NCBI RefSeq assembly: GCF_000020365.1
Contig: NC_012108.1
Coordinates: 1,488,001-1,552,000, forward strand
Length of the DNA: 64,000 nt
Source: Desulforapulum autotrophicum HRM2
GTDB lineage: Bacteria > Desulfobacterota > Desulfobacteria > Desulfobacterales > Desulfobacteraceae
Reading direction: 5' to 3'
The position numbers were made by a program, and so were the translations under genes. A model generated the notes under the pieces. The model made no database searches. It saw nothing but the letters and a program-made list of their open reading frames with translations, and was not told the DNA's origin. Within the stretch, counting starts at the first letter, position 1. Every line of letters begins with the position of its first letter. Positions 18,880 to 27,266 of this stretch are shown here, piece by piece.

Positions 18880-19455
18880 TTACGGTGTTTCAATGATGTC
18901 AATACCTGAAATCGGCCCGGTCTCGTCAAAGGCCTGGGCTTCCTGGATTACAATCAGTCTTATTTTGTACAGCACAGAGGGAAGGTACTTGGCACCCAGC
19001 AGGCCCCACAAATGATGCTGCTGTTCCAGATTCAGGGAATCCATTTCTACGATCAGTTTTTCAATGGACGGATCGAGGTCTGGCGTGTCCTGGGGGGTGA
19101 AAACATTTTTACTCTGGAAAAAATGGATGGCCCCGGATAGGTATTCAAGGCCGGTTTTGTAATTGGTGAAATTTGCACTGACAAGCACAGAGAGATTGAG
19201 CTTGATTTCCGGGTTCACATGGATAATTCTGCCATCCGGGGTTTTGATGAAAGGGATCTGGGATTTGATTGTCCGTTCTTCTTCAATGTTAACAAGGGTC
19301 ATTGCCAGTGAATCGTCGTTAATAGCCAAGGTTCCGTCAGGGTTTGCCACATGGGTTAAATGGATGGTGGATTCACTGGTGATGTTCAGTTGGGGAAGGC
19401 CTGTCAGATAATTGTGTACGGCTTTTTTAAGTATCTCTAATGACTTATCGATCAT
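18880..19455 (-). CDS. Pvc16/Afp16-type tube-sheath terminator (DUF4255-like)
   Basis: The protein has 191 aa. The pattern 'ALTLVNIEEER ... LNLSVLVSANFTNYKTGLEYLSGAIHFFQSKNVF' matches the Pvc16 N-terminal domain (DUF4255), the cap that ends tube and sheath growth. It is the first gene of the operon, which is typical of loci of this type, and has a candidate sigma-70 promoter upstream (19572-19600). Confidence 0.85.
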   Translation of the reverse strand: MIDKSLEILKKAVHNYLTGLPQLNITSESTIHLTHVANPDGTLAINDDSLAMTLVNIEEERTIKSQIPFIKTPDGRIIHVNPEIKLNLSVLVSANFTNYKTGLEYLSGAIHFFQSKNVFTPQDTPDLDPSIEKLIVEMDSLNLEQQHHLWGLLGAKYLPSVLYKIRLIVIQEAQAFDETGPISGIDIIETP

Positions 19456-19571
19456 GCCTTAAAAACTCCCATAGTCATCGGTAATGCGAATCCTGGGTGA
19501 TCCTGGGCTAATGGATTGAATGAAAAGCCGATATCGTTTCAAAATTTATTCTAAATTATAGAAGTTTATTA

Positions 19572-19600
19572 AGTCTATTGAGTTTTTATTGCTGTGTCAA
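19572..19600 (-). promoter_or_regulatory. Candidate sigma-70 promoter of the eCIS operon
   Basis: On the minus strand TTGACA (19595-19600) and TAGACT (19572-19577) are separated by 17 bp. This would give a leader of about 110 nt before the cap gene. The -35 is perfect and the -10 matches 4 of 6. Sequence match only. Confidence 0.5.
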
Positions 19601-19668
19601 GATATAATCCTAGGTCGCTTTTATGTTGTATTCTTTGGTCAGAATTCTTTTCCGTGGGGGGGTATTTT

Positions 19669-19694
19669 CCCCCACCGGTTTGGGCCGGCGGGGG
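19669..19694 (-). terminator. Strong GC hairpin after the GNAT-deacetylase gene
   Basis: CCCCCGCCGG and CCGGTGGGGG (minus strand) form a 10-bp stem with one G-U pair and a 6-nt loop, 5 bp after the stop codon. There is no U-tract behind it, so it may be a weak or factor-dependent terminator. Confidence 0.4.
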
Positions 19695-19699
19695 GCTGT

Positions 19700-21940
19700 T
19701 TATTTGCAATAAATTCCCTTTCCATCCCCTGGTCCGTAAAAATTATCGAGCACGGCCTTGCAGGAGTAACCGAATCGTTCGTAAAACGATCGGGTGGTTG
19801 CATATCCAGGCTGCATGGAGGTTTCCACATAAATTCCACCACCCCCTGCTTCGGCAATGAGACGTTCCATCTCAAGCAGGAGAATTTTTCCAAGCCCCTG
19901 ACCCTGGAGGTCCGGTGACACGGCAATCCAGTATATATCGTAGCTTTTGAGGGTGCAGGGGATGGGGCCGTAGCAGCCGTATCCAATGACTTTGCCTGCC
20001 TTGAGGGCAATGACAAAGTAATACCCGCTTGCCGCGCCCTGTTCAAGGCGTTCCCCCACCAGCTCGCCGGCAATTTTTACCTCGTCGGGTCTGAAAAAAC
20101 CGGTTGCTTCCACCAGCTGTTCAATCTGGATTCTGTCTTCGGGCAGGGGTTCATACCGCAACGTCAGACCCTTATGCCTTAGATCGTACAGGGTCTTTCG
20201 GCCGGTGACCCTGAAGATCACTTCAGCCATTCCCTGGAAGAAATTTCGGGCATTGATGCCAAGGCTTCGGGTTTTGTATCCGCCCTCCTGGACCACCAGG
20301 ATGGGCAGTCCGGTTTCACCAATCATCCGCCCGTTTGCCTTAAAGTCCGCCGGGGTCAACGACCAGGTGCCGGTGGGGTCATTCCGGGCCGTATCCAGCC
20401 CAAGGGCAATTACCAGGAAATCGGGCTCAAACTGTGCAACACGCCTCAGGGCCTTTGCCAGGGTGATACGGTACTCTTTTGGGGTGATCTTCTCTTCAAG
20501 GGGAAAATTGAGGTTGAATCCTGCCCCTTCCCCTTCACCTGTTTCGTCTTCAAAACCTGTGAAATAGGGGTAGGCAAAGCTTGGATGACCATGGATGGAG
20601 ACGGTGAGGATGTCAGACCGGTTGTAGAAGATATCCTGCTGACCGTTTCCATGGTGGTAGTCAATGTCCAGGATGGCAACACGGCCGTGCCCCCTCAGAT
20701 ACTGGGCTGCAATGGCTGTGTTGTTCATGTAGCAGAATCCGCCAAAGGCCCTTTTTTCGGCATGATGTCCGGGCGGTCGCACCAGGGCATAGGCGATCCT
20801 GCGGCCGTCCACAAGGGCATGGGCTGCGGTCAGGGCCGCATTCACGCCGTTCCTGGCCGTTGGAAAGGCATTGCGGTTGATCGGCGTAAAGGTGTCAATG
20901 CAATAATAGCCCGGAAGTACGGTGGTTTCCCTTGGGGGCCGGGTCTTGTTTCGGATGGGGAACACATAGGGGTAAAGGGATTTCCCCGGGCTGACCTCTT
21001 CGCATGCCCGGGCAAGGTAGGCGATAAAATCGGCGTCATGGACCGCAAGGATATGGGTATCTGGAAAATCTTGTGTTGCCATGGATTCAAACAGACCGCT
21101 TTTTTCCAGGTGGGTTAAAATACTCCTCACCCGGACCGGGGATTCCACATACCCCCGCTCGTGGATGTGGAGGATTTCATGGCGTTCGTTAATTACCAGG
21201 GCAATTTTTTCTGTAAAGCTTGGGTTGACCGTGTTCTGGGCCTTTTCCGGTTTGACATGGCAGAACGGCCGAAGTTTAACAGGATTGTCCCGGATGGATG
21301 TCACCACAAGCTCCACATATTCCTGGGGACACACATCTTTATATTTGCGCTCCAGGATGGCCCGGACCACCCGGCGGGCATAGTCCCTGCCCAGTGGTTT
21401 ATCCCGGCCCAGGCCGTCATAGACCAGGAACGGCATGCAGGTGTCACCCTCCTTGACCGGCGTTTCATATGCGGTTCCCACCAGGGGTCTTGCTCCGTAA
21501 CGTTCGTAGAATCGAAGTCGGGCAATGTTTTCTTTTGGCGAATCTTGATCACAGGTGATGTCCGTGTCGGGAAGGCATTCGAAAAAAAGACCACCCACGC
21601 CCAGGGCGGAACACTCGCTTCTGACCCGTTCATAAAGGGCGCTGCCAAGCCCGCCCCTGAGGCTCGCGTTTGCCGTTGCGATCCAGTCCAGATAGCAGAA
21701 GTCGATTTCAGGTTCATGGAGAACCATGGCAAAGCCCATCACCTTGTGGCGCATATTCTCCGCCACAAAGAGAATGGGTCTGAATCTTAAGGTAAAGGGG
21801 TTTCTAAGCTTGTCTCCAATATGGTCAATCTCTGTTTCAGATGCCTGTGAAAAGCGTCTCTTTAGGATTTCCCTCACCTGGACAAGGGCGTCCCGGTTTA
21901 CGGGAATCACATCGTCAAAAATTCGTCTTATTCTAAACAT
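19700..21940 (-). CDS. GNAT - histone-deacetylase-like amidohydrolase - GNAT fusion
   Basis: The protein has 746 aa. Residues 1-175 form a GNAT acetyltransferase domain (acetyl-CoA loop RGGLGSAL at 95-102). Residues about 245-580 are a class II deacetylase/acetylpolyamine amidohydrolase domain: tandem His GHH at 391-393, zinc ligands D427 and H429 in DIDYHHGNG, D516 in LGLD, and the transition-state Tyr in EGGY (555). Residues about 605-746 are a second GNAT domain (LQGQGLGK, 678-685). All key zinc ligands are intact. Fusing acetyl transfer and acetyl removal in one chain is odd. With KamA upstream, a small amine such as beta-lysine or a peptide derived from it is a plausible substrate, rather than histones. 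Last gene of the KamA operon. Confidence 0.85.
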   Translation of the reverse strand: MFRIRRIFDDVIPVNRDALVQVREILKRRFSQASETEIDHIGDKLRNPFTLRFRPILFVAENMRHKVMGFAMVLHEPEIDFCYLDWIATANASLRGGLGSALYERVRSECSALGVGGLFFECLPDTDITCDQDSPKENIARLRFYERYGARPLVGTAYETPVKEGDTCMPFLVYDGLGRDKPLGRDYARRVVRAILERKYKDVCPQEYVELVVTSIRDNPVKLRPFCHVKPEKAQNTVNPSFTEKIALVINERHEILHIHERGYVESPVRVRSILTHLEKSGLFESMATQDFPDTHILAVHDADFIAYLARACEEVSPGKSLYPYVFPIRNKTRPPRETTVLPGYYCIDTFTPINRNAFPTARNGVNAALTAAHALVDGRRIAYALVRPPGHHAEKRAFGGFCYMNNTAIAAQYLRGHGRVAILDIDYHHGNGQQDIFYNRSDILTVSIHGHPSFAYPYFTGFEDETGEGEGAGFNLNFPLEEKITPKEYRITLAKALRRVAQFEPDFLVIALGLDTARNDPTGTWSLTPADFKANGRMIGETGLPILVVQEGGYKTRSLGINARNFFQGMAEVIFRVTGRKTLYDLRHKGLTLRYEPLPEDRIQIEQLVEATGFFRPDEVKIAGELVGERLEQGAASGYYFVIALKAGKVIGYGCYGPIPCTLKSYDIYWIAVSPDLQGQGLGKILLLEMERLIAEAGGGGIYVETSMQPGYATTRSFYERFGYSCKAVLDNFYGPGDGKGIYCK

Positions 21941-21981
21941 TTTCCTCTTTTAAGGGAACATCAAAAGGTCCCCCTTTCAGG

Positions 21982-23001
21982 TCATCCCATGGCCGGGATT
22001 GGCTGGGAGCTTTGTTTTAATATCATATGGATACCTTGCCCATGGGAGATTCCGGCCTGTTCAAGGGCTGCGCAGAATCCCGCATCCGGTGATATGCAGG
22101 GGTTGGTGTTCACCTCAAGTATAAAGGGATTGCCAAGGTCGTCCACCCTGAAATCCACCCGGGCGTATCCCCTGAGGCCAAAGCCGTGCCAGCACCCAAG
22201 GGATAGACGTTCAAGGTTTGCAATAAGGGGTGCATCCTTGGGCGAAAAGTCAAAGCTTCTTGGGGTGTTGTGATATTCAGCCGCATCCTGGACCCACTTG
22301 GCCCGGTATCCTACAATTTTTGGCTGGTCGTGGTCAAACCCCTTGAATATGATTTCAGCAGGGGGAAGCACCCTCACGCCCTTGTCCGTATCCATCAACG
22401 AGAGGTTGAACTCCCTTCCCTGTATGAATTGTTCGGCAAAACATGCCCCACCAAGGGCGCTGGCCCTGTCTGGCAGAAGGGCTGCAATTTCACGGCTGTT
22501 GCCCTTCACCAGGTTCTCCAGTTCAAGCCCCAGGGAGGCATGCTCCCAAAGGGATTTGATGATCCAGGTGCCGGTCGGTCCAAGGTCTGCTGCCCCCTGC
22601 CAGGGAATGTCAAGGGGCACGGGATTTATCCAGTCGGCAGTGGGCAGTCCAAGACTGCGCATTCGTTCTTTGGCCATGACCTTGTGGGAGGTGAGATAAA
22701 TCGCCTCAGCCGGGCATCCGGTACAGGCATACCCCAAAGCTTCCACAAGGGCTGGAACCACCTGAATCAGCCGTCCATGACCGTCCAGGGATTCCACAAG
22801 GTTAAACACAACAGCTGGTTTCATGGCTGTCAGGGTCTGCTTCAGGGCGTTAAGGTCAAGGTCGCAGGGTACAGCAATGGGTTCATATCCCAGGCCTGAG
22901 AGGGCCTGAGATACGGCATCAACCTGTACGAGGACATCAATTTCATCGGGTAAAGAGCCGTTGTTTATCCTGTTGTGTACAATGGCAATGGTTTTGTTCA
23001 T
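21982..23001 (-). CDS. ATP-grasp ligase, D-Ala-D-Ala ligase-like (second of the pair)
   Basis: The protein has 339 aa. The N-terminal Rossmann-like part contains 'VFNLVESLDGHGR' in the place of the Ddl N-lobe. The ATP-grasp core has 'WIIKSLWEHASLGL' (nucleotide-binding Lys), 'EQFIQGREFNLSL' and the metal-binding end 'ARVDFRVDD ... FILEVNTNPCIS'. These enzymes join a carboxylate, through an acyl phosphate, to an amine. The substrate is unknown; a cell-wall Ddl role is unlikely because two tandem copies lie with KamA and no mur genes are nearby. Overlaps the upstream paralogue by 4 bp. Confidence 0.8.
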   Translation of the reverse strand: MNKTIAIVHNRINNGSLPDEIDVLVQVDAVSQALSGLGYEPIAVPCDLDLNALKQTLTAMKPAVVFNLVESLDGHGRLIQVVPALVEALGYACTGCPAEAIYLTSHKVMAKERMRSLGLPTADWINPVPLDIPWQGAADLGPTGTWIIKSLWEHASLGLELENLVKGNSREIAALLPDRASALGGACFAEQFIQGREFNLSLMDTDKGVRVLPPAEIIFKGFDHDQPKIVGYRAKWVQDAAEYHNTPRSFDFSPKDAPLIANLERLSLGCWHGFGLRGYARVDFRVDDLGNPFILEVNTNPCISPDAGFCAALEQAGISHGQGIHMILKQSSQPIPAMG

Positions 23002-23996
23002 GCTGTCTCCAGGACAGGTACCCTTTCCATGGCTGATTCCAGGATCAGTTCAATCAGCTGGACATAGGATGTCCCAAAAAATTGGCATACAATGGGAAGG
23101 TCTGAATATTCAGGCCGAAGTCCTGCCAGGGGGTTCACCTCGATAAAGCTGGGGCGTCCAGCGGCGTCGCACCGGATGTCAATTCGTCCTCCATCCCTGC
23201 ATCCCAGCACTTTCCAGGCAGAAAGGGCCAGGTCTTCAACGGCCTGGATCAGGGGATCTGTCCCAGGGCTGAGGGGCAGATACTGAACCTTGGATTTCCA
23301 CCCTTCCTTGTTTTCAAACGAGTACACCTCATCTTTTTTGCTGGAAATCACGATAATCTCCATGGTTCCCATGACCTGGGCCCTGGTACCCGTTCCCACA
23401 ATGCCCACGGTGAACTCACGACCGGTGAGAAATTCTTCAATGAGCACGGGTTGGTGGAACTGCTCAACCAATTCCTGGCACACCCCGGGAAGGTCCAGTG
23501 CATTTTTAACTAGGGATTTAGCCGTTATGCCCATTCCCGTTCCTTCTGCCACGGGTTTGACAAAAAACGGTGGATCAAACGGGAGGTTCCAGGCATCCCG
23601 GGCCGAGTTTGCCACCTTGAAATCAGCCGTGGCAAGCCCTGCATCCCGGATAATGTGCTTGGTCATTCCCTTGTGAAGGGTCACAGCCATGACCATGGGG
23701 TCAGAAAAGGTGTAGGGAATGTTGTAAAGGTCAAGGATGGCAGGGATCTGTGCTTCCCGGCCAATGCCATGGAGCCCTTCGGCAATGTTAAACACAAGGT
23801 CCCATCGTTCACCCTGGACAAGTCGTTCCGTGAGTCTGATGGCGTTACCGATACGCCGGGTTTCATGGCCCAGACCCTGAAGGGTGGTTTCAATGGCTTC
23901 AATGGTTTCGACCGAGTCAAACTCCGCCGTTTCAAGCTCTGTGTATCCCATGTCCAGATAATCCTGGCGCAGGTCATAGGTGATTCCGATGATCAT
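22998..23996 (-). CDS. ATP-grasp ligase, D-Ala-D-Ala ligase-like (first of the pair)
   Basis: The protein has 332 aa from the ATG at 23996 (MIIGITYDLRQDYL), which has an excellent GAGGAG SD. The upstream in-frame start at 24056 has no support. Core motifs: 'VFNIAEGLHGIGREAQIPAILDL', 'PFFVKPVAEGTGMGI' (nucleotide Lys), 'EEFLTGREFTVGIVG' and 'GRIDIRCDA ... SFIEVNPLAGL'. A Glu-x-Asn metal site (EVNP) is present. Divergent from its neighbour, so the two probably handle different substrates or successive steps. Confidence 0.8.
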   Translation of the reverse strand: MIIGITYDLRQDYLDMGYTELETAEFDSVETIEAIETTLQGLGHETRRIGNAIRLTERLVQGERWDLVFNIAEGLHGIGREAQIPAILDLYNIPYTFSDPMVMAVTLHKGMTKHIIRDAGLATADFKVANSARDAWNLPFDPPFFVKPVAEGTGMGITAKSLVKNALDLPGVCQELVEQFHQPVLIEEFLTGREFTVGIVGTGTRAQVMGTMEIIVISSKKDEVYSFENKEGWKSKVQYLPLSPGTDPLIQAVEDLALSAWKVLGCRDGGRIDIRCDAAGRPSFIEVNPLAGLRPEYSDLPIVCQFFGTSYVQLIELILESAMERVPVLETA

Positions 23997-24096
23997 TTTT
24001 TTCTCCTCAGATATGACACTCCCACCGACGTATTGTAACCAGAGGGGGTTCATCATTTATTGTGGCCGGGGCTATACTTGGCTCCGGCCGTGTCGG

Positions 24097-25404
24097 TTAG
24101 AAAATGGGGCTTGATACCGGGTCCGGGTAACAAAAGGTTTTGTCCTCGTAGTTGGTCAGAACAAGCGTTTCCCGGGTGTGTTCCTTTACATAATCGGGCA
24201 TCAGGGGGATTTTGCCGCCGCCGCCGGGGGCATCCACCACATAGGTCGGAACGGCATAGCCTGATGTGAAGCCCCTGAGGCCATGGATGATCTCAAGGCC
24301 CTTGTCAATGGATGTTCGAAAATGACCCGAACCTGTGATGGGGTCACACTGGTACAGATAGTAGGGCCTGACCCTCATTTTCATGAGCTGGTGCATCAGG
24401 TCGGCCATGGTTTCGACATTGTCGTTGATCCCCTTGAGCAGAACCGTCTGGGAGCCCAGCGGGATCCCTGCATCTGCGAGCATGGTGCAGGCCTTGTAAG
24501 CTTCCGGCGTACATTCGTCGGGATGGGTAAAATGAAGGCTCATCCACAGGGGATGGTAGCGTTTGAGCATTTTGACCAGTTTCGGCGTGATGCGCTGGGG
24601 TAGAACAGTGGTGACCTTGGTGCCGATGCGGATGATCTCAACATGGGGGATTTTCCGCAGCCTGGAAAGAACCCATTCCAGCCGGTCGTCGCTCAGGGTC
24701 AGGGGATCTCCGCCGGACAGAAGAACGTCCCGGATGGTGGGCGTTTTTGCAATATATTCAATGGCCTTTTCCCAACGTGCCCGTCCGGCAAGTATGCCAC
24801 CGTGGCCCACAACCCTTGACCGGGTGCAGTAACGGCAATAGGTCGAGCAGAAGTCCAGCAGCAGAAACAGCACCCTGTCCGGATACCTGTGAACAAGGCC
24901 GGGTACCGGGCTCTGGTGGTCTTCACCTAGAGGATCGTCGGATTCACACCCCATCTTCACCCATTCGTGGACCGTGGGTACCACTGATTTTCGCAACGGC
25001 TGGTCCGGATCGTTGGGTGAGATCAGGCTCAGATAATAGGGGGTAATACTCAAGGGCAGCTGGGATTCAGAGTTGACCATGAACTCATCCTCGGACAGGG
25101 ATATCATCCGACCGAGTCGTTCGTGGGTCCGGACCCGGTTGGCTATCTGCCACTGCCAGTCGTTCCACTCCCGGTCCAGGACCTTTGGAAAAAATTGTTT
25201 CCGAAATGCCCGGGTGGCCGGTGTGGTTCTGGGGCTCTGGGGAACCAGTTGCATCCTTGCAGCAGGTATTTGAAAGTTTTGTTTAAAAGCATAGGCGCTG
25301 GCCAGGGGAGGGGCCGGGGAGGGGGTATGAACATGACCTCTGCTCGGAGGCTCTTCGTCTTCCATAATAAGAGTTTCCTGGGTTGCATAACCAGATTGAT
25401 GCAT
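24097..25404 (-). CDS. kamA: Lysine 2,3-aminomutase (KamA/AblA family radical SAM)
   Basis: The protein has 435 aa. The radical-SAM cluster motif CSTYCRYC holds C186, C190 and C193. The N-terminal 'FFPKVLDREWNDWQWQ' matches the family. D354 (YQCDP), D391 and K398 (VVDAPGGGGK) have the same spacing (37 and 7) as D293, D330 and K337 of clostridial lysine 2,3-aminomutase, where the Asp residues bind the epsilon-amino group of lysine and the Lys binds PLP. Glutamate 2,3-aminomutases replace these Asp residues, so lysine to beta-lysine is the likely reaction. SD AAGGAG. First gene of a four-gene operon with ATP-grasp ligases and an acetyltransferase/deacetylase; a beta-lysine-derived osmolyte or peptide is a reasonable product. 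Confidence 0.9.
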   Translation of the reverse strand: MHQSGYATQETLIMEDEEPPSRGHVHTPSPAPPLASAYAFKQNFQIPAARMQLVPQSPRTTPATRAFRKQFFPKVLDREWNDWQWQIANRVRTHERLGRMISLSEDEFMVNSESQLPLSITPYYLSLISPNDPDQPLRKSVVPTVHEWVKMGCESDDPLGEDHQSPVPGLVHRYPDRVLFLLLDFCSTYCRYCTRSRVVGHGGILAGRARWEKAIEYIAKTPTIRDVLLSGGDPLTLSDDRLEWVLSRLRKIPHVEIIRIGTKVTTVLPQRITPKLVKMLKRYHPLWMSLHFTHPDECTPEAYKACTMLADAGIPLGSQTVLLKGINDNVETMADLMHQLMKMRVRPYYLYQCDPITGSGHFRTSIDKGLEIIHGLRGFTSGYAVPTYVVDAPGGGGKIPLMPDYVKEHTRETLVLTNYEDKTFCYPDPVSSPIF

Positions 25405-25492
25405 GATGTCTCCTTTGTCTACTGGGGATGGATTTAAAATCTTTCCCCTGGGGTGAATGGATCTTTCAAAAGATTCTTTTAAGGGCTCCTAT

Positions 25493-25508
25493 AGCAAACA
25501 TCATACCT
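25493..25508 (-). promoter_or_regulatory. Candidate sigma-54 (-24/-12) promoter of kamA operon
   Basis: Minus strand AGGTATGATGTTTGCT against the consensus TGGCACG-N4-TTGCW: the invariant GG (-24) and GC (-12) are exactly 10 bp apart, and A5, G7, T12, T13 and W16 also match. The start site would be near 25482, about 78 nt before the kamA ATG. A sigma-54 activator is encoded immediately upstream. Confidence 0.65.
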
Positions 25509-25573
25509 GTTGTTATTTCCGGGAATAATTTTATTTGTGGATGCCGGCGGGACAGGCGTTTTTATTCAGTGTT

Positions 25574-25600
25574 AACCCATATAAATTATTTTATTGGGTT
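25574..25600. promoter_or_regulatory. Inverted repeat, possible activator binding site upstream of the sigma-54 promoter
   Basis: AACCCA and TGGGTT are separated by 15 AT-rich bases, about 70-90 bp upstream of the -24/-12 element. This is the usual place for an enhancer-type site. The arms are only 6 bp, so the call is weak. Confidence 0.3.
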
Positions 25601-25724
25601 GATATTGCGATCAAGGACGGAAGGTCTGATTCGGTTTCAGTCCAACTGGAAGTAAAAAGTCTGGTTTTGAAGACGGGACAGGCAGGCAAAGGACATGGGA
25701 TGTCCCTTTTTTATGGATTCAGGA

Positions 25725-27152
25725 TCAGGGGGTGGTGGACATTTTTTTATCGGATTTAAACCCGTTTTTATCGATTTTGTACCTCTGGATGAGTCTGTTG
25801 AGCTGCCTGGGGGTGATGCCGGCTTTTTTTGCAGCCGGGGTAATTTTGCCGCTGGTCTGTTTGAGAAGATTTTTGATATAGGTCTGTTCAAATTCATGGA
25901 TGACCCTGTGACGGGCTTCGGCAAGGCAGAGATCTTTGTTGTCACACGCCGGCGCAACCGTTTGCCAGGAGTGCATCATCATTTCATGGGGGAAATTCTC
26001 AGGGCTCAGAACCTGTCCTGTTTCAAGAATATAGGCCCGTTCCAGGAGGTTCTCAAGTTCCCGGATATTACCCGGCCAGTCATAGTCCTGGAATCCCTCG
26101 TGCACGGCGGGATGGAGTCGGGAAATCCCTTTTCCATATTTGGCATTTAATTTGGCAAGCAGCACGTCCACAAGGGAAGGCAGATCTTCCAGACGATCCT
26201 TAAGGGACGGCAGTGCAATGGGGAATATGTTGAGCCGGTAATAAAGATCCTTTCGAAATTTTCCCTGTTCGACCATCTGGACAAGGTCTGCATTGGTGGC
26301 GGCAATGATCCTCACATCCGCCGTCATGATCTGCTCTCCGCCCACCCTGGAAAAGGTGCCATCCTGGAGGACCTGAAGCAGTTTTATCTGGGCTGGACCT
26401 GTGATGGTTCCGATTTCATCCAGAAAAATGGTTCCGCCCTGGGCCATTTCAAATTTCCCGGGTTTCCTGCGGTCTGCACCGGTAAAGGCGCCTCGTTCAT
26501 GGCCAAAGAGTTCGCTTTCCAGGAGTGTGTCTGGAATGGCCCCGCAGTGGACCGCAATAAACGGTTTTTCTGATCTCAGGCTGTGCCAATGGATGAGGCG
26601 TGAAAACAACCCCTTGCCTGTGCCCGTGTCCCCAAGCAACAGCACCGTTGCAATGGTCGGTGCCACGGACCGGATGTTATCATACACCTTTCGCATGGCG
26701 GCGTTGCGGGATTGAACGATCTCAAGCCATTCGGTTTTCCAGAACCGATCCCTGAGATAGTCAAGTTCCAGGTCCTTGACCATGGCGTGGTTTGTCGCTT
26801 GGATAACCAGCCTGATTTCCCCTGGATCCACGGGTGTGGTGATGTAATCATCGGCCCACTCTTTTACGGCCTTTACCACACGTCTTACCTGGTCCCGGGG
26901 GGCCATGGCAATGAACTGAACCAGTGGGTTTGTCGCCATAAAAGGCTTTGTCACCCGGTTGACATCCCTGGACCCGGGGGAGTCGGCAAGAAGCGCCATG
27001 TCCACAATGATATAGTCAAAGGGCTTTCGGTTATGGGCTGCTACCCCGGATGCAACATCAGTCCCATGGCTGACCCGGCCGTCTTTGGAAAACGCCTCAG
27101 CTATGGAAGGAACAATATTTGTGTCGGTTGATAGGACCAGAATGTTTTTCAT
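25725..27152 (-). CDS. Sigma-54-dependent transcriptional activator with degenerate receiver domain
   Basis: The protein has 475 aa. An N-terminal receiver-like domain (1-120) has D51 in 'YIIVDMAL', but the acidic pair near residue 10 is incomplete and the usual 'KP' lysine position reads TTP, so phosphorylation is doubtful. The AAA+ domain follows: Walker A GDTGTGKG (174-181), sigma-54 contact loop GAFTGA (221-226) and Walker B LDEIG (244-248). A Fis-type HTH is at the end (ITPAAKKAGITPRQLNRLIQRY). It probably activates the -24/-12 promoter of kamA next door. Receiver degeneracy suggests control by a ligand or partner rather than by a classical kinase. Confidence 0.85.
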   Translation of the reverse strand: MKNILVLSTDTNIVPSIAEAFSKDGRVSHGTDVASGVAAHNRKPFDYIIVDMALLADSPGSRDVNRVTKPFMATNPLVQFIAMAPRDQVRRVVKAVKEWADDYITTPVDPGEIRLVIQATNHAMVKDLELDYLRDRFWKTEWLEIVQSRNAAMRKVYDNIRSVAPTIATVLLLGDTGTGKGLFSRLIHWHSLRSEKPFIAVHCGAIPDTLLESELFGHERGAFTGADRRKPGKFEMAQGGTIFLDEIGTITGPAQIKLLQVLQDGTFSRVGGEQIMTADVRIIAATNADLVQMVEQGKFRKDLYYRLNIFPIALPSLKDRLEDLPSLVDVLLAKLNAKYGKGISRLHPAVHEGFQDYDWPGNIRELENLLERAYILETGQVLSPENFPHEMMMHSWQTVAPACDNKDLCLAEARHRVIHEFEQTYIKNLLKQTSGKITPAAKKAGITPRQLNRLIQRYKIDKNGFKSDKKMSTTP

Positions 27153-27266
27153 GGTGGGTGAAGAAATACCAGTCCTGGGACCTGACTGTCAATCAAAAAT
27201 GGCGTGCATGCCGCCAATCTTTCTTCCACAGTATGGCTTGGGCCGGAATCGGGGAATCAGCATCTG

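Larger units (their letters stand above)
25405..25724. other. Regulatory intergenic region between kamA and its putative activator
   Basis: This 320-bp stretch has no credible gene. It holds the kamA SD, a -24/-12 element (25493-25508), an inverted repeat (25574-25600) and, at about 25686-25713, a short hairpin (GGACAT/ATGTCC) near the 3' end of the regulator gene. It is AT-richer than the flanking genes. Confidence 0.6.

Noticed and set aside
21982-23996. Cell-wall D-alanine-D-alanine ligase (ddl) genes
   Set aside because: Two tandem, diverged ATP-grasp genes in a KamA operon without mur genes; the specificity is more likely different.
24097-25404. Glutamate 2,3-aminomutase
   Set aside because: Both Asp residues that bind the lysine side-chain amine are retained (D354, D391).
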